A DNA stretch of 64,000 nucleotides from Salinispora oceanensis (GTDB taxonomy: Bacteria > Actinomycetota > Actinomycetes > Mycobacteriales > Micromonosporaceae). The notes under the pieces were generated by a model. It was given only the letters and a program-made list of their open reading frames with translations. It ran no database searches and was not told the DNA's origin. The translations under genes were made by a program, and so were the position numbers. The stretch spans positions 2,884,523 to 2,948,522 of the forward strand of contig NZ_KB911579.1 in NCBI RefSeq assembly GCF_000383575.1, given 5' to 3'. This document shows, piece by piece, positions 50,063 to 58,425 of the stretch; position 1 is the stretch's first letter; each line of letters starts with the position of its first letter.

Positions 50063-52297
50063 TCAGGACCGGTATCCGGCCGAGCGGTACTCGTACTTTC
50101 GTTCCTCGTCACGGTCACCGGTGTCACGGGTGAAGTCCCAGCCGCCGGCGGCTTCCCGCCCGGGGCGGCCGCCGACCGCGAAGCCCCCGATCTCCTGACC
50201 GCGACGCCAGCCGCGGAAGTAGCCGGTGGTGTTCTCCGCGAGGCTGGCCGGATCGCGAACAATCCGCAGCGGCCGGTCGTCCCGCTTCGGTGAACCGGGG
50301 ACCAGGTTGGCCTGCGGCACCCGGATGGGAAGGCCCGCTGCCGTCTCGGAGCCGGCTGCCGGCTTCGCCGCCTGTTCTGCTGCCTGCTCGGCCGCCTGCC
50401 AACTGGTGTCGTTCAGCGACGACCAGTCCACCTCATCGTCTTCGCTCTGACCGACGAACCAGGCCGACTTCGCCTGAGCGAAGATGAGCAGGTCTCCGTC
50501 CCCGTCGTCGGCGACCGGTGGAGGACGGTGCTCCACCGGCGCCATGTGCTGCCCGGTGGGGTGCTCAGTGCGCTGGTGACTGTGGGGCCCATCCCGGTCA
50601 ACGAGGCGGAGCGGTGGCGTCTCGAGCTGTGGGTCGGCCCCGTCGCGTAACGCGCGGTCGGCCAGCGGGGGTGGCTCGACCAGACGCAGCACCGGCGGCT
50701 CCTGCGGCATGTCGTCGGCCAGCCACGGCGGCGGCACCCGATTCTCCGCGCCTGGATCGGTCGGAGCGTCCACCCCTTGCCCGCCATACGATTCGGCCAG
50801 CGGGTTAAGCGCGGAACTGTCCGCCGGATCCGGATTGTTGACCAGCGGCCAATTCGCCCGCGAGCCCGGAGCGGGATCCCGGGGGCGCGGAGTGGGCACT
50901 GGCACGCTGGGGTCGGTCACGCTGAACCCGCCGCTCGGGGTCGGCGATTCGGCTTTCGTGTTGGGTCGTGGCGGGATGACGGTGCGCTGCCGCTCAGCGC
51001 GGGCATTCTGGATCGCCGCGGTGGTCAACGTCGCCCGGAACGGCTCACCCGCCTCCGCTGGTGAACTCGAGCCGCGCTGCGACGGCGGGGCCGAGGTGCT
51101 GCCAGGCGACGAGATGGGACGGTTCGTCGGGCCGTCAACAGGGCTTGGCGTCGCCTCCGGTTGAGCCGGTGCGGCAGCGCCCGCCGGACCGGCCACAGCC
51201 GCGGGTGCGATCGGCTCCGGGGCCACCGGCGGGGGTGCCACCGGCATTGGCGCAACCGGTGGGGGGCCGAGCGGGCGTGGAGAGGGCGGGACAGTCCGGC
51301 CCGGCAACGCCTCTGGTTGGGACCGGCGGGTGCCAGCCGGCCAAGTGGGCAGGGCAGGGCTGGTGGACGCGGGGTCGTCGATTGGTGCACCGCGTCGAGC
51401 GGCGGCCCGGCGGCCCGGCACCTGAGTGCCCGCCCGGTCATGGAGCACACCGACCAGCGCCTCGCAGCCGACGTCGCAGGCCCGGACCGCGGCGACGGCC
51501 TGCCGGACGGTCGTGGCCACCGCTGAGGTGAGGGCCCGGCTGACCGAGGCGCGGCGCGGGGTCTCGGAGACCGCGATCCGGAGGGAGGTGATCGCGGCCT
51601 CGGCCACCTCGGGTGCGGTCACGCCATCGGCGGCGAGGTCCGCGACGACTCGGGCGGTCGGCTCGTCGGGCCCGGTGCCGGTCAACATCCCGGGCTCGGG
51701 AAGGGCGTCCAGCACCGCCAGCGCAACCGGCTCGGCCGGGTCCGGGTAAGCCTGTAGAGCCGCGGGGAAGAGCTCCCGCAGTACCTCCCGCAGCGCGACC
51801 GCGGCCGAATGCCGGCCACTGGCGAGCGCGGCATGCGCGGCGAGGACCGGCTTGTAACCGGCGAGGTCCCGAGGAGCGGGGAGCGCGACGGCGGAGAGTG
51901 CACCGGCTTGCAGGGCGCGGGCGAGGCCGATGGCCCGTCGCTGCACCGGCGGTGCCTGCGTCTCCTCCACCGAGTCGTCGTCGGCGAACCGCTCGGCGAA
52001 GTCGTCCACCGAGTCGTCGTCGGCGATCGCCAACGGACGACCAGCGGCGCTGACGAGGGAGGTTACTGTGTGGTCGTCGTTGTCAGCGGCGATCGCCGCG
52101 CCGCTGGGCCCGCCCGATCGCTCCACCAGCAGCGTGACCAACTGGGCGTAGCCGACGGGGTCGTCGCTGATCTCGCAGACGTGTAGCAGACGACCGGCGT
52201 CGTCAACCACAGCGGATGTCAGCGTCGAACCGACGGAAGCTGGCTGCTCAGCCGGATCCGCCGAGGCCAGACCGCAGTACACGCGCACGAGCGCCAC
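50063..52297 (-). CDS. IS110-transposase-like domain fused to a conservon-kinase-like tail
   Basis: A 744-residue protein in three parts. Residues 1 to about 280 have the layout of an IS110 (DEDD) transposase N-terminal domain: VRVYCGLASADPAEQ, VVDDAGRLLHVCEISDDP, GYAQLVTLLVE, and the later LREVLRELFPAALQAYPDP with VALAVLDALPEPGM. The acidic catalytic residues seem missing (GLAS for the usual GID). The middle is Pro/Ala-rich and disordered. The C-terminus carries IFAQAKSAWF (about 605-614), GLPIRVPQANLVPG (655-668) and YFRGWRRGQE (692-701), matching motifs in the CvnA tail. GTG 52297 has AGGAGGA upstream. No terminal repeats or second IS110 domain are present. It is likely a domesticated protein linked to the conservon. 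Confidence 0.6.
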   Translation of the reverse strand: MALVRVYCGLASADPAEQPASVGSTLTSAVVDDAGRLLHVCEISDDPVGYAQLVTLLVERSGGPSGAAIAADNDDHTVTSLVSAAGRPLAIADDDSVDDFAERFADDDSVEETQAPPVQRRAIGLARALQAGALSAVALPAPRDLAGYKPVLAAHAALASGRHSAAVALREVLRELFPAALQAYPDPAEPVALAVLDALPEPGMLTGTGPDEPTARVVADLAADGVTAPEVAEAAITSLRIAVSETPRRASVSRALTSAVATTVRQAVAAVRACDVGCEALVGVLHDRAGTQVPGRRAAARRGAPIDDPASTSPALPTWPAGTRRSQPEALPGRTVPPSPRPLGPPPVAPMPVAPPPVAPEPIAPAAVAGPAGAAAPAQPEATPSPVDGPTNRPISSPGSTSAPPSQRGSSSPAEAGEPFRATLTTAAIQNARAERQRTVIPPRPNTKAESPTPSGGFSVTDPSVPVPTPRPRDPAPGSRANWPLVNNPDPADSSALNPLAESYGGQGVDAPTDPGAENRVPPPWLADDMPQEPPVLRLVEPPPLADRALRDGADPQLETPPLRLVDRDGPHSHQRTEHPTGQHMAPVEHRPPPVADDGDGDLLIFAQAKSAWFVGQSEDDEVDWSSLNDTSWQAAEQAAEQAAKPAAGSETAAGLPIRVPQANLVPGSPKRDDRPLRIVRDPASLAENTTGYFRGWRRGQEIGGFAVGGRPGREAAGGWDFTRDTGDRDEERKYEYRSAGYRS

Positions 52298-52359
52298 GCG
52301 TCGTCCTCCTCCCGGGACACAGGTCTTCTCTGCCAGAGAATGATGCTCCCTGGTACGGG

Positions 52360-53250
52360 TCAGTCGCGCCAGTCCACAACGGCAGAGATCTTGCCGACAA
52401 TGGTGCGCCAACCCAGGCTTGCGGTTTGTGCCCCGATCTTCTTGAGCCGGCGCCGGCCGCGAAACGCGCCGATCCCCCCGTTGGTGGCCGCCCGTAGCGC
52501 CTCGTCCAGGTCGTCGAGGCTGGAGCCGGTGGAGAGCATCTCCAGCACGGCGGGGAGCCGCAGCGCGTACGAGAGGTCACGGGCGATCTCGCCGGATTCG
52601 ATGAGCAGCGTCGAGTCCCACGCGTCGCGCCCGCCGCGCAGGTTCTCCACGACCAGGTCAAGCTCGTAGGTGTCCTCGTCCAGCGGCGTGATGTCGGCCG
52701 GCTCCACCCGCTCGGACAACTCACCCCAACTGTCTAGCTGGGAAAGATCGTTGGGGGCGCCGGAGCGCACAAAGCTGACCAGGGACTCGGCTGTCTTGAA
52801 GAGCAACAGCCGGCCCTGGTGACTGAGGAAGACCGGTACCTCTTCGTCGCCCGCGTCGTCCGCGTCGTCCGAGGTGGCCTCCGTGTCGTCCCCGGAGTCG
52901 CCATGGGCCTTGCGCTCCTCCTCGTCGCTCTCCGCGAACTCCTGGGCGACCTCCTCGTCGAGGATGACGACCTCGTCGTCGTCCTCTTCGGTCACCACCT
53001 GGCGCCGGGCGAGGAAGGGGTCGTCCTGGTCGCGCTCTTCGACGTCGGTCGGCGTCAGCTCCCGAACTGGGCGGTAGGCCCGCAGCGTGTAGCCGGTGCC
53101 GGCGGGTAGCGCGATCTCCACCGGGTCGATCCGCAGCTCCGCCCAGAGCGCGCGGGTGGCCTCAGCCGACTCGGCGGCGGCGCCGGAGGCAGCCGAGTCG
53201 TCGAGTTCAGGCTCGTCGGAGTCGGGTCGTTGAGGCGACTGGCGGGCCAC
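52360..53250 (-). CDS. Hypothetical acidic protein in an operon with the IS110-like gene
   Basis: A 296-residue protein of no family I recognise. The centre is strongly acidic (EEDDDEVVILDEEVAQ, then a Glu/Asp/Ser-rich run). A mixed domain follows from about residue 150 (VPVFLSHQGRLLLFKTAES, then DEDTYELDLVVENLRGG). The C-terminus is basic, RGRRRLKKIGAQTASLGW. GTG 53250 with GGAGG upstream is the likely start; an earlier GTG at 53280 is in frame. It lies 62 bases upstream of the IS110-like gene on the same strand, so they are probably cotranscribed. A TAGGGT hexamer at about 53313-53318 may be the -10. Its place suggests a role with the conservon, which is inference. Confidence 0.7.
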   Translation of the reverse strand: MARQSPQRPDSDEPELDDSAASGAAAESAEATRALWAELRIDPVEIALPAGTGYTLRAYRPVRELTPTDVEERDQDDPFLARRQVVTEEDDDEVVILDEEVAQEFAESDEEERKAHGDSGDDTEATSDDADDAGDEEVPVFLSHQGRLLLFKTAESLVSFVRSGAPNDLSQLDSWGELSERVEPADITPLDEDTYELDLVVENLRGGRDAWDSTLLIESGEIARDLSYALRLPAVLEMLSTGSSLDDLDEALRAATNGGIGAFRGRRRLKKIGAQTASLGWRTIVGKISAVVDWRD

Positions 53251-53447
53251 GCTGACCTCCGTGTGCTTCGGATTGCCCACCCACCAGGTCGACCCGGCGG
53301 GTGACTACGCGCACATACCCTAGTGGGCGGCACCGGACTGTGGTGTCGGCACCCCGGCGGCGATCGGGAATTACAGACGTGCGAGCGGACCGAGACCAGC
53401 CTCCGGGTAGTGGCTGGCTGCACGGCAATCCGGAACCGCCGGCCCGG

Positions 53448-55283
53448 TCAGGGCAGCGGGCCGAGAGCGAGATAGCCGCGCTCGGCAGCCTCCTGGAGCT
53501 GCCACTGATCCCGGTACCAGCCGGGGGTGCCGACCAGGTCGGCGTGGCGGCCGCGTTGGACCACCCGACCAGATTCGAGCACCAGGATTTCGTCAACCGC
53601 GTCGAGGCCGCGTAGCCGGTGGCTGATCAGCAGGACGGAGCGCTGGGCCGGCGTGGCGGCCAGCACGGACGCCAGTACGTCGTCCGCCGCCACCGGATCT
53701 AGCCCCTCGGTCGGTTCGTCGAGCACCAGCACCGCCGGCGCGGCGAGGAGCGCCCGGGCCAGCGCGAGACGCTGCCGCTGGCCGCCGGAGAGCTGCCCGC
53801 CCTCTTCCCCCACCACCGTGTCCCAGCCGTCGGGCTGCTCCCGTACCCAACCTGCCAGCCCGGCGGTGCCGGTCGCCGTAGCGAGGTCCTCCTCGGTCGC
53901 CCCGGGGCGACCGAGCAGCAGATTCTCCCGGACCGTGGCGTGGAAGACGTACGCCTCGGCGAGCAGGCCCCCGACGAAGCGGGGCAGGAGTTCCGGCGGG
54001 TAGGTGGAGAGCTCCTGTCCGTCCAGGACGATCTGTCCGGTGGTCGGCCGTACGCTGCCGGTCAGAACGGCGGCGAGCGTGCTCTTGCCGGCGCCGCTCG
54101 GCCCCACCACGGCGACCCGTCGGCCGGGGGGTAGGTCCAGGCGGAACCGGTCGAGGGCGGGTGGCCCCTCGCTGCGGTAGCGGACGGTGACGTCGCTGAA
54201 CCGGATCTCCGCGGCGGTGGGGGCGGGGTCTGCCGACGGGGTGGCCGCGGATACTGCCGGCGCCTCCCGCAGCAGCGCGGCGACCCGGGTGAGGCCGGTA
54301 CGGAGGCCGGTCCACTGCCGGGCGGCGCCGACGAGGGCGAGCGCGACCTCAACGGCGACCAGCGTGCCGACGGCGAGGACGCCGACCAGTACCCCCGTTA
54401 CGCCGTCGGCCAGGGCCACCAGCAGCACCGCCCCGGCGGACAGCCCGGCCACCAGAACCCCCAGCGCGTCCACCGCGAAGCCGGTCGCGGCCAGCCGCCG
54501 CTCGATTCGGGCCAGCCGCCGGATCCGGCCGGTCGCCGCGCCCCGGGCCCGATCGGTGGCCCCGAAGGCGGCGAGGTCGGCAGCGCCGTGGGTCAGGTCA
54601 ACGGCGTCGGTGGTCAGAGCGCCGCGGAGTGGCGCCAGCTCGGCGGCGGCCCGCCGGGTCAGCGCGGTGGCCAGCACCGGCAGCGCGACCCCCGCAAGCA
54701 GTAGTCCAACCGCGAGCGTGCCGGCGGCGGCCGGTGAGACGAACGCGGTCGCGGCGACGGCCACGACGCCTACCAGCCCCGCTGCCGTTGCCGGAACGAG
54801 GACCCGTAGGAGCAGGTCCTGGACGGCTTCGACATCGGAGACCAGCCGGCTCAGGGCATCGCCGGAGCGCTGCCCGGCGCTGTCCCGCCGGGACGCCAGG
54901 GCGGCGAAGACGCGGGTCCGGACATCGGTGACCAGCCGCAGCACCGCGTCGTGCCCGGCCAGGCGCTCGGTGTAGCGGAGCACGCCCCGCCCGATGGCGA
55001 GCGCACGGACAGCGACGATCGCTACCGTCAGCCGGTCCAGCGGCGGGCGGCCGGCGGCGCTCATCAGCAGCCACGTCGCGGTGGACATCAGGGCCAGCGC
55101 GGCGAACTCGGTGGCGGCGGCGAGCAGTCCCGCCCCGAGCAGCCGGTTGAGGTAGGGGCGGGCCAGCCGCAGCACCACCCACTCCGGTGCGCCGGCAGGT
55201 CCGGTGGACCGCGGAGCCGCGTCGCCCGCGGCGGCGTCGGCCGGGAGAGTACCGGGGTTGCCGGTCGGGTCGGAGACACTCAT
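53448..55283 (-). CDS. cydC: CydC-type thiol reductant ABC exporter subunit
   Basis: A 611-residue half-transporter with an N-terminal six-helix domain and a C-terminal ATPase. VVGPSGAGKSTLAAVL is Walker A, QLSGGQRQRLALARALL the signature and VLVLDEPTEGLDP Walker B. CydDC exports cysteine and glutathione and is needed to assemble cytochrome bd. The first 35 residues are polar and Pro/Ala-rich. The start overlaps the cydD stop by one base. The cydA and cydB genes, often upstream, are not in the window. Confidence 0.88.
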   Translation of the reverse strand: MSVSDPTGNPGTLPADAAAGDAAPRSTGPAGAPEWVVLRLARPYLNRLLGAGLLAAATEFAALALMSTATWLLMSAAGRPPLDRLTVAIVAVRALAIGRGVLRYTERLAGHDAVLRLVTDVRTRVFAALASRRDSAGQRSGDALSRLVSDVEAVQDLLLRVLVPATAAGLVGVVAVAATAFVSPAAAGTLAVGLLLAGVALPVLATALTRRAAAELAPLRGALTTDAVDLTHGAADLAAFGATDRARGAATGRIRRLARIERRLAATGFAVDALGVLVAGLSAGAVLLVALADGVTGVLVGVLAVGTLVAVEVALALVGAARQWTGLRTGLTRVAALLREAPAVSAATPSADPAPTAAEIRFSDVTVRYRSEGPPALDRFRLDLPPGRRVAVVGPSGAGKSTLAAVLTGSVRPTTGQIVLDGQELSTYPPELLPRFVGGLLAEAYVFHATVRENLLLGRPGATEEDLATATGTAGLAGWVREQPDGWDTVVGEEGGQLSGGQRQRLALARALLAAPAVLVLDEPTEGLDPVAADDVLASVLAATPAQRSVLLISHRLRGLDAVDEILVLESGRVVQRGRHADLVGTPGWYRDQWQLQEAAERGYLALGPLP

Positions 55284-57007
55284 CAGGTCGTCCTCCCGGC
55301 GGGGGTCGGGGTGAGCTCGGTAACCCGCCCGTCGGCGACCCGCAGCACGCGGTCCGCGTCGGCCAGCAGCGCGGGACGGTGGGCCACCAGCAGCGCGGTA
55401 CGGCCAGCCACCAGCGCCCGGGTGGCCTTGAGGACAGCGGACTCGCTCTCGGAGTCCAGGCGGGCGGTCGGCTCGTCAAGGAGCACCACCGGGGCGTCCC
55501 GGAGGAAGGCACGGGCTAACGCGACCCGTTGTCGTTGACCGCTGGAGAGGCCGTGCCCCCGCTCACCGAGGCGGGTGGCCAGCCCGTCGGGGAGCGCGGC
55601 GACGACATCGGTCAGCGCTGCGTCGCGTACGGCGTCGGCCAGCGCGGCGTCGGGCGTGTCGGGGGAGCCGAGACGGATGTTGTCTGCCAGCGAGGCGGCG
55701 AAGAGGTGGGCCCGCTGCGGGACCCAGGCGATACGGCGGCGCCAGGCGTCCAGGTCGGCCTGGGTCAGGTCGACACCGTCCACGGTGACCCGGCCGGAGG
55801 TGGGCCGAACAAATCCGAGCAGCAGATTCAGCAGGGTGCTCTTGCCGGCACCGCTCGGCCCGACCACCGCGATCCGCTCGCCAGGTCGGATGGTCAGCGT
55901 GACATCACGTAGCGCTGTGGTCCGGTCGTAGGCGACGGTGACACCCTCGAACCGGATCACGCCCCGGCCGTTCGGCTGGGCCGGGCCCGCCCCGGTGCCG
56001 GCGTCGGGTGCCCCGGCGGAGAGGGTGAGCGCCTCGTCCAGCGCGGTGAGTCCCTCCATGCTGGCGTGGAAGCGGCTGCCGGCGGTCCGTAGCGGCAGGT
56101 ACGCCTCGGGGGTGAGGAGCAGCACCAGCAGTGCGGTCTGCAGGGTCAGCCCGCCGCCGAGTAGCCGGACTCCGACCGGCACCGCGACCAGCGCGACGGA
56201 GAGGGTGGCGACCAGCTCCAGCACCAGCGCGGAGAGGAACGCGATGCGCAGCGTCCGCATGGTCGCCACCCGGTGCCCGTCGGCCATCCGGCGGACCACC
56301 TCGGTCTGCGCCCGGGCCCGACCGAACGTCCGCAGCGTCGGGAGCCCGGCGATCATGTCCAGGAAGTGTCCGCCCAGCAGCGCCAGCCGCCGCCACTGAC
56401 GTTCCGTCGCCGCCTGCGCCTGCCAGCCGAGCAGCGCGCCGAAGATCGGGATGAGGGGGAGGGTGACCGCGATGATGAGGGCGGAGCTCCAGTCGGCGAC
56501 GAAGATCCGGGCGAGTACGGCGATCGGCACGGTGACGCTGAGTACGAGCTGCGGCAGGTACCCGGTGAAGTAGGCGTCCAGCGCGTCCAGCCCGCGTCCG
56601 GCCAGCGTCGCCAACTGCCCCGCCCGCTGCCCGGCGACCCAGGTCGGGCCGTGCCGACCGACCGCGGCGAGCAGCTCGGCGCGTAGCGCTGCCTTGACCG
56701 TCGCGGCGACCCGGGCCGACACCGTTCCCTGCGCCCACACCAGCAGCGACCGGGCGCTGATCGCGGCGACGAAGCCGGCCAACGCGGGCCGGTTGAGCCG
56801 TCCGTCGAACGCGGTGGCGAGCAGTGCGGCGAGCGCGGTCGCCTGCGCCAGCACCAGGCCCGCGGCGAGTACGCCGAGCAGCGCGAGCACGGCGAGGTCG
56901 CGCCGGGCCGCGGGGATCCGTCGCAGCAGGCGCGGATCGAAGGGACGACGGTTCACCGCGGTCCCGGTGCTCTGTCGTTGGTCTGCCCGCGGAACTCCCA
57001 CCAGCAC
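55283..57007 (-). CDS. cydD: CydD-type thiol reductant ABC exporter subunit
   Basis: A 574-residue ABC half-transporter, first gene of the pair. Six membrane helices come first; LALLGGHFLDMIAGLPTLRTFG is the conserved CydD loop. The ATPase has VVGPSGAGKSTLLNLL, a signature with variant LSSGQRQRVALARAF and VVLLDEPTARLD. It pairs with CydC. GTG 57007 has a TAGGCT -10 nine bases upstream and no ribosome-binding site, so it is probably leaderless. A later GTG would shorten the N-terminus by about 17 residues. Related exporters can be hard to tell from each other, but tandem order supports CydDC. Confidence 0.88.
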   Translation of the reverse strand: MLVGVPRADQRQSTGTAVNRRPFDPRLLRRIPAARRDLAVLALLGVLAAGLVLAQATALAALLATAFDGRLNRPALAGFVAAISARSLLVWAQGTVSARVAATVKAALRAELLAAVGRHGPTWVAGQRAGQLATLAGRGLDALDAYFTGYLPQLVLSVTVPIAVLARIFVADWSSALIIAVTLPLIPIFGALLGWQAQAATERQWRRLALLGGHFLDMIAGLPTLRTFGRARAQTEVVRRMADGHRVATMRTLRIAFLSALVLELVATLSVALVAVPVGVRLLGGGLTLQTALLVLLLTPEAYLPLRTAGSRFHASMEGLTALDEALTLSAGAPDAGTGAGPAQPNGRGVIRFEGVTVAYDRTTALRDVTLTIRPGERIAVVGPSGAGKSTLLNLLLGFVRPTSGRVTVDGVDLTQADLDAWRRRIAWVPQRAHLFAASLADNIRLGSPDTPDAALADAVRDAALTDVVAALPDGLATRLGERGHGLSSGQRQRVALARAFLRDAPVVLLDEPTARLDSESESAVLKATRALVAGRTALLVAHRPALLADADRVLRVADGRVTELTPTPAGRTT

Positions 57008-57016
57008 ATTTCGCAG

Positions 57017-57022
57017 AGCCTA
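57017..57022 (-). promoter_or_regulatory. Candidate -10 element of cydD (leaderless)
   Basis: On the minus strand TAGGCT precedes the cydD GTG by nine bases. The same hexamer lies before metG and before the small ORF of ispE. Confidence 0.45.
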
Positions 57023-57053
57023 GTCGGGTCCGACTCGGGTGGTGCCGTTGCCA

Positions 57054-57959
57054 TCAACTCAGGAACAGTGAGATCGGCAGGGCGACCAGCGTGGCCGTCA
57101 CCGTCAGCGCGGTGGCGGCCAGCAGCCGGGGCGGGCGCCCCGACTCCAGTAACCGGTGGACCCGGAGCTCGAGATCGTCGTTGCCGATGCCCAGGGTGCC
57201 GGCCGGAGTCAGCCGGTCACCAGCGGCGGCGAACCGGCGCAGCGCGCCCGCCAGGGGTGCCTCGGCGTGCCGCTCCCGGGCCTTGTCATCGGCGCGCATC
57301 TCGACGAGCAGGGCGACTCGCTCGTGTGCGTCCCGTACCCAGCGAAGCCAGGGCAGCACCCGGCGGAGCGCGGTGAACGGCAACAGGACGAGATCGTGTC
57401 GTTCCTGGGCGTGGGCCCGCTCGTGGGTGAGCACGGCCGCCAGTTCGGCCTGGTCCAGCAGGTCGAGGGTGCCGGCGCTGACGACGACCCGAGGCCGTAC
57501 TCCGGGTAGGCAGTACGCGGCCGCACTCGGATGGTCGAGCACCAGGGCACCGGGCACCGTCGGATCCTGCCGGGCGACCAGCGTGAGTAGATCCCGGTGG
57601 CGGCGTTGGGCCCGCACGGCGCTGTGCAGGCTGCGGAGGGTGGTGGTGAACAGCACCACGCCGATACCGCAGCCGAGACCGACGAGCCCGAGCTGAAGCG
57701 CGGTCACCCCGGCCGGCCAGGCGCCGCGCCGCAGCTCCCCGGCGAGGGCCCAGAGGGCGCTGCCGGTCGGCAGGTCGTAGGCGGCCAGGCCGAGGGCCAT
57801 CGGGAGACCCATCGCCGCCAGGCCAACCGCCAGGCCGACCGCCTGCCAGCAGAGAATGGCCACCCGCGGGCTGCGCCAGGTCCAGGTCGAGCGGGCCAAC
57901 ACCTGCGCGGTGAGCCAGCAGGCCAGCACCGTGAGCCCGAAGTGCAGCGCGTACGTCAT
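57054..57959 (-). CDS. M56 family metallopeptidase (BlaR1/MecR1-like)
   Basis: A 301-residue membrane protease of the M56 family. Two to three N-terminal membrane segments come before the zinc site LTHERAHAQERHD (HExxH). A downstream VEMRADDKARERHAEAPLAGALR provides the third ligand region, and a final membrane segment ends the protein. There is no penicillin-binding sensor domain, the common form in actinobacteria. Such proteases are usually paired with a BlaI/MecI repressor that they cleave directly or indirectly. The neighbour upstream is such a repressor gene, but it is broken. Confidence 0.88.
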   Translation of the reverse strand: MTYALHFGLTVLACWLTAQVLARSTWTWRSPRVAILCWQAVGLAVGLAAMGLPMALGLAAYDLPTGSALWALAGELRRGAWPAGVTALQLGLVGLGCGIGVVLFTTTLRSLHSAVRAQRRHRDLLTLVARQDPTVPGALVLDHPSAAAYCLPGVRPRVVVSAGTLDLLDQAELAAVLTHERAHAQERHDLVLLPFTALRRVLPWLRWVRDAHERVALLVEMRADDKARERHAEAPLAGALRRFAAAGDRLTPAGTLGIGNDDLELRVHRLLESGRPPRLLAATALTVTATLVALPISLFLS

Positions 57960-57969
57960 TCGGGCCGCC

Positions 57970-58394
57970 CTAGTGCTCCGGCGCCTTGGCAGCCGGTGTG
58001 ACCGGGCCGGTCGGGGTGGTGCGGGCCGTCGGTGTGACCGGGCCCGATGGTGTGACCGGGCCCGTCGGTGTGGCGGGGCTGGCCGGTGCGCTGGGCTCGC
58101 CCGTCGCGCTCAACGCGGCGCGCAGCACCTCCGCCTCGGTGCCGGTCACCGACCGGGCGAAGCGCACCAGGGCGGCGTCTCGGCTACCGCCGAGGTCCAG
58201 CGCGTCGAGCATGAGTTGGGCGATGTGCGCCTCTCGGCTCGCGGCTCCAGCACGGTCAGCACCGTGGTGTAGGCCAGCTCTCGCCCGGCGAGGGCGTCCA
58301 CGACCTCCCGCACCATGAGCCCGTCTGACCTGCTGGGGAGTAGGTCCCACAGCACATCCATCACTGCGCGTTCGAGCTCGCCGAGCCGGGTCAC
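57970..58394 (-). pseudogene. BlaI/MecI-type repressor broken by an internal deletion
   Basis: The start is good: MTRLGELERAVMDVLWDLL, REVVDALAGRELAYTTVLTVLE, as in BlaI. At about 58250 the frame jumps: instead of the wing and linker (about 20-25 residues are missing) the sequence continues in another frame with ASREAHIAQLMLDALDLGG, SRDAALVRFARSVTGTEAEVLRAAL, the normal C-terminal half. The result is an 82-residue product ending at 58146. A deletion of some 65-75 bases that is not a multiple of three explains both pieces. A sequencing error alone would not remove the missing residues. The tail is Pro/Thr-rich with repeated GPVTP units. Confidence 0.75.
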
Positions 58395-58425
58395 CCGGTA
58401 ATCCTACCCTGCGTAGTAGTGTCCG

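Noticed and set aside
50063..52297. Active IS110-family insertion sequence
   Set aside because: No second transposase domain, no flanking repeats, apparent loss of catalytic acids and a long unrelated tail.
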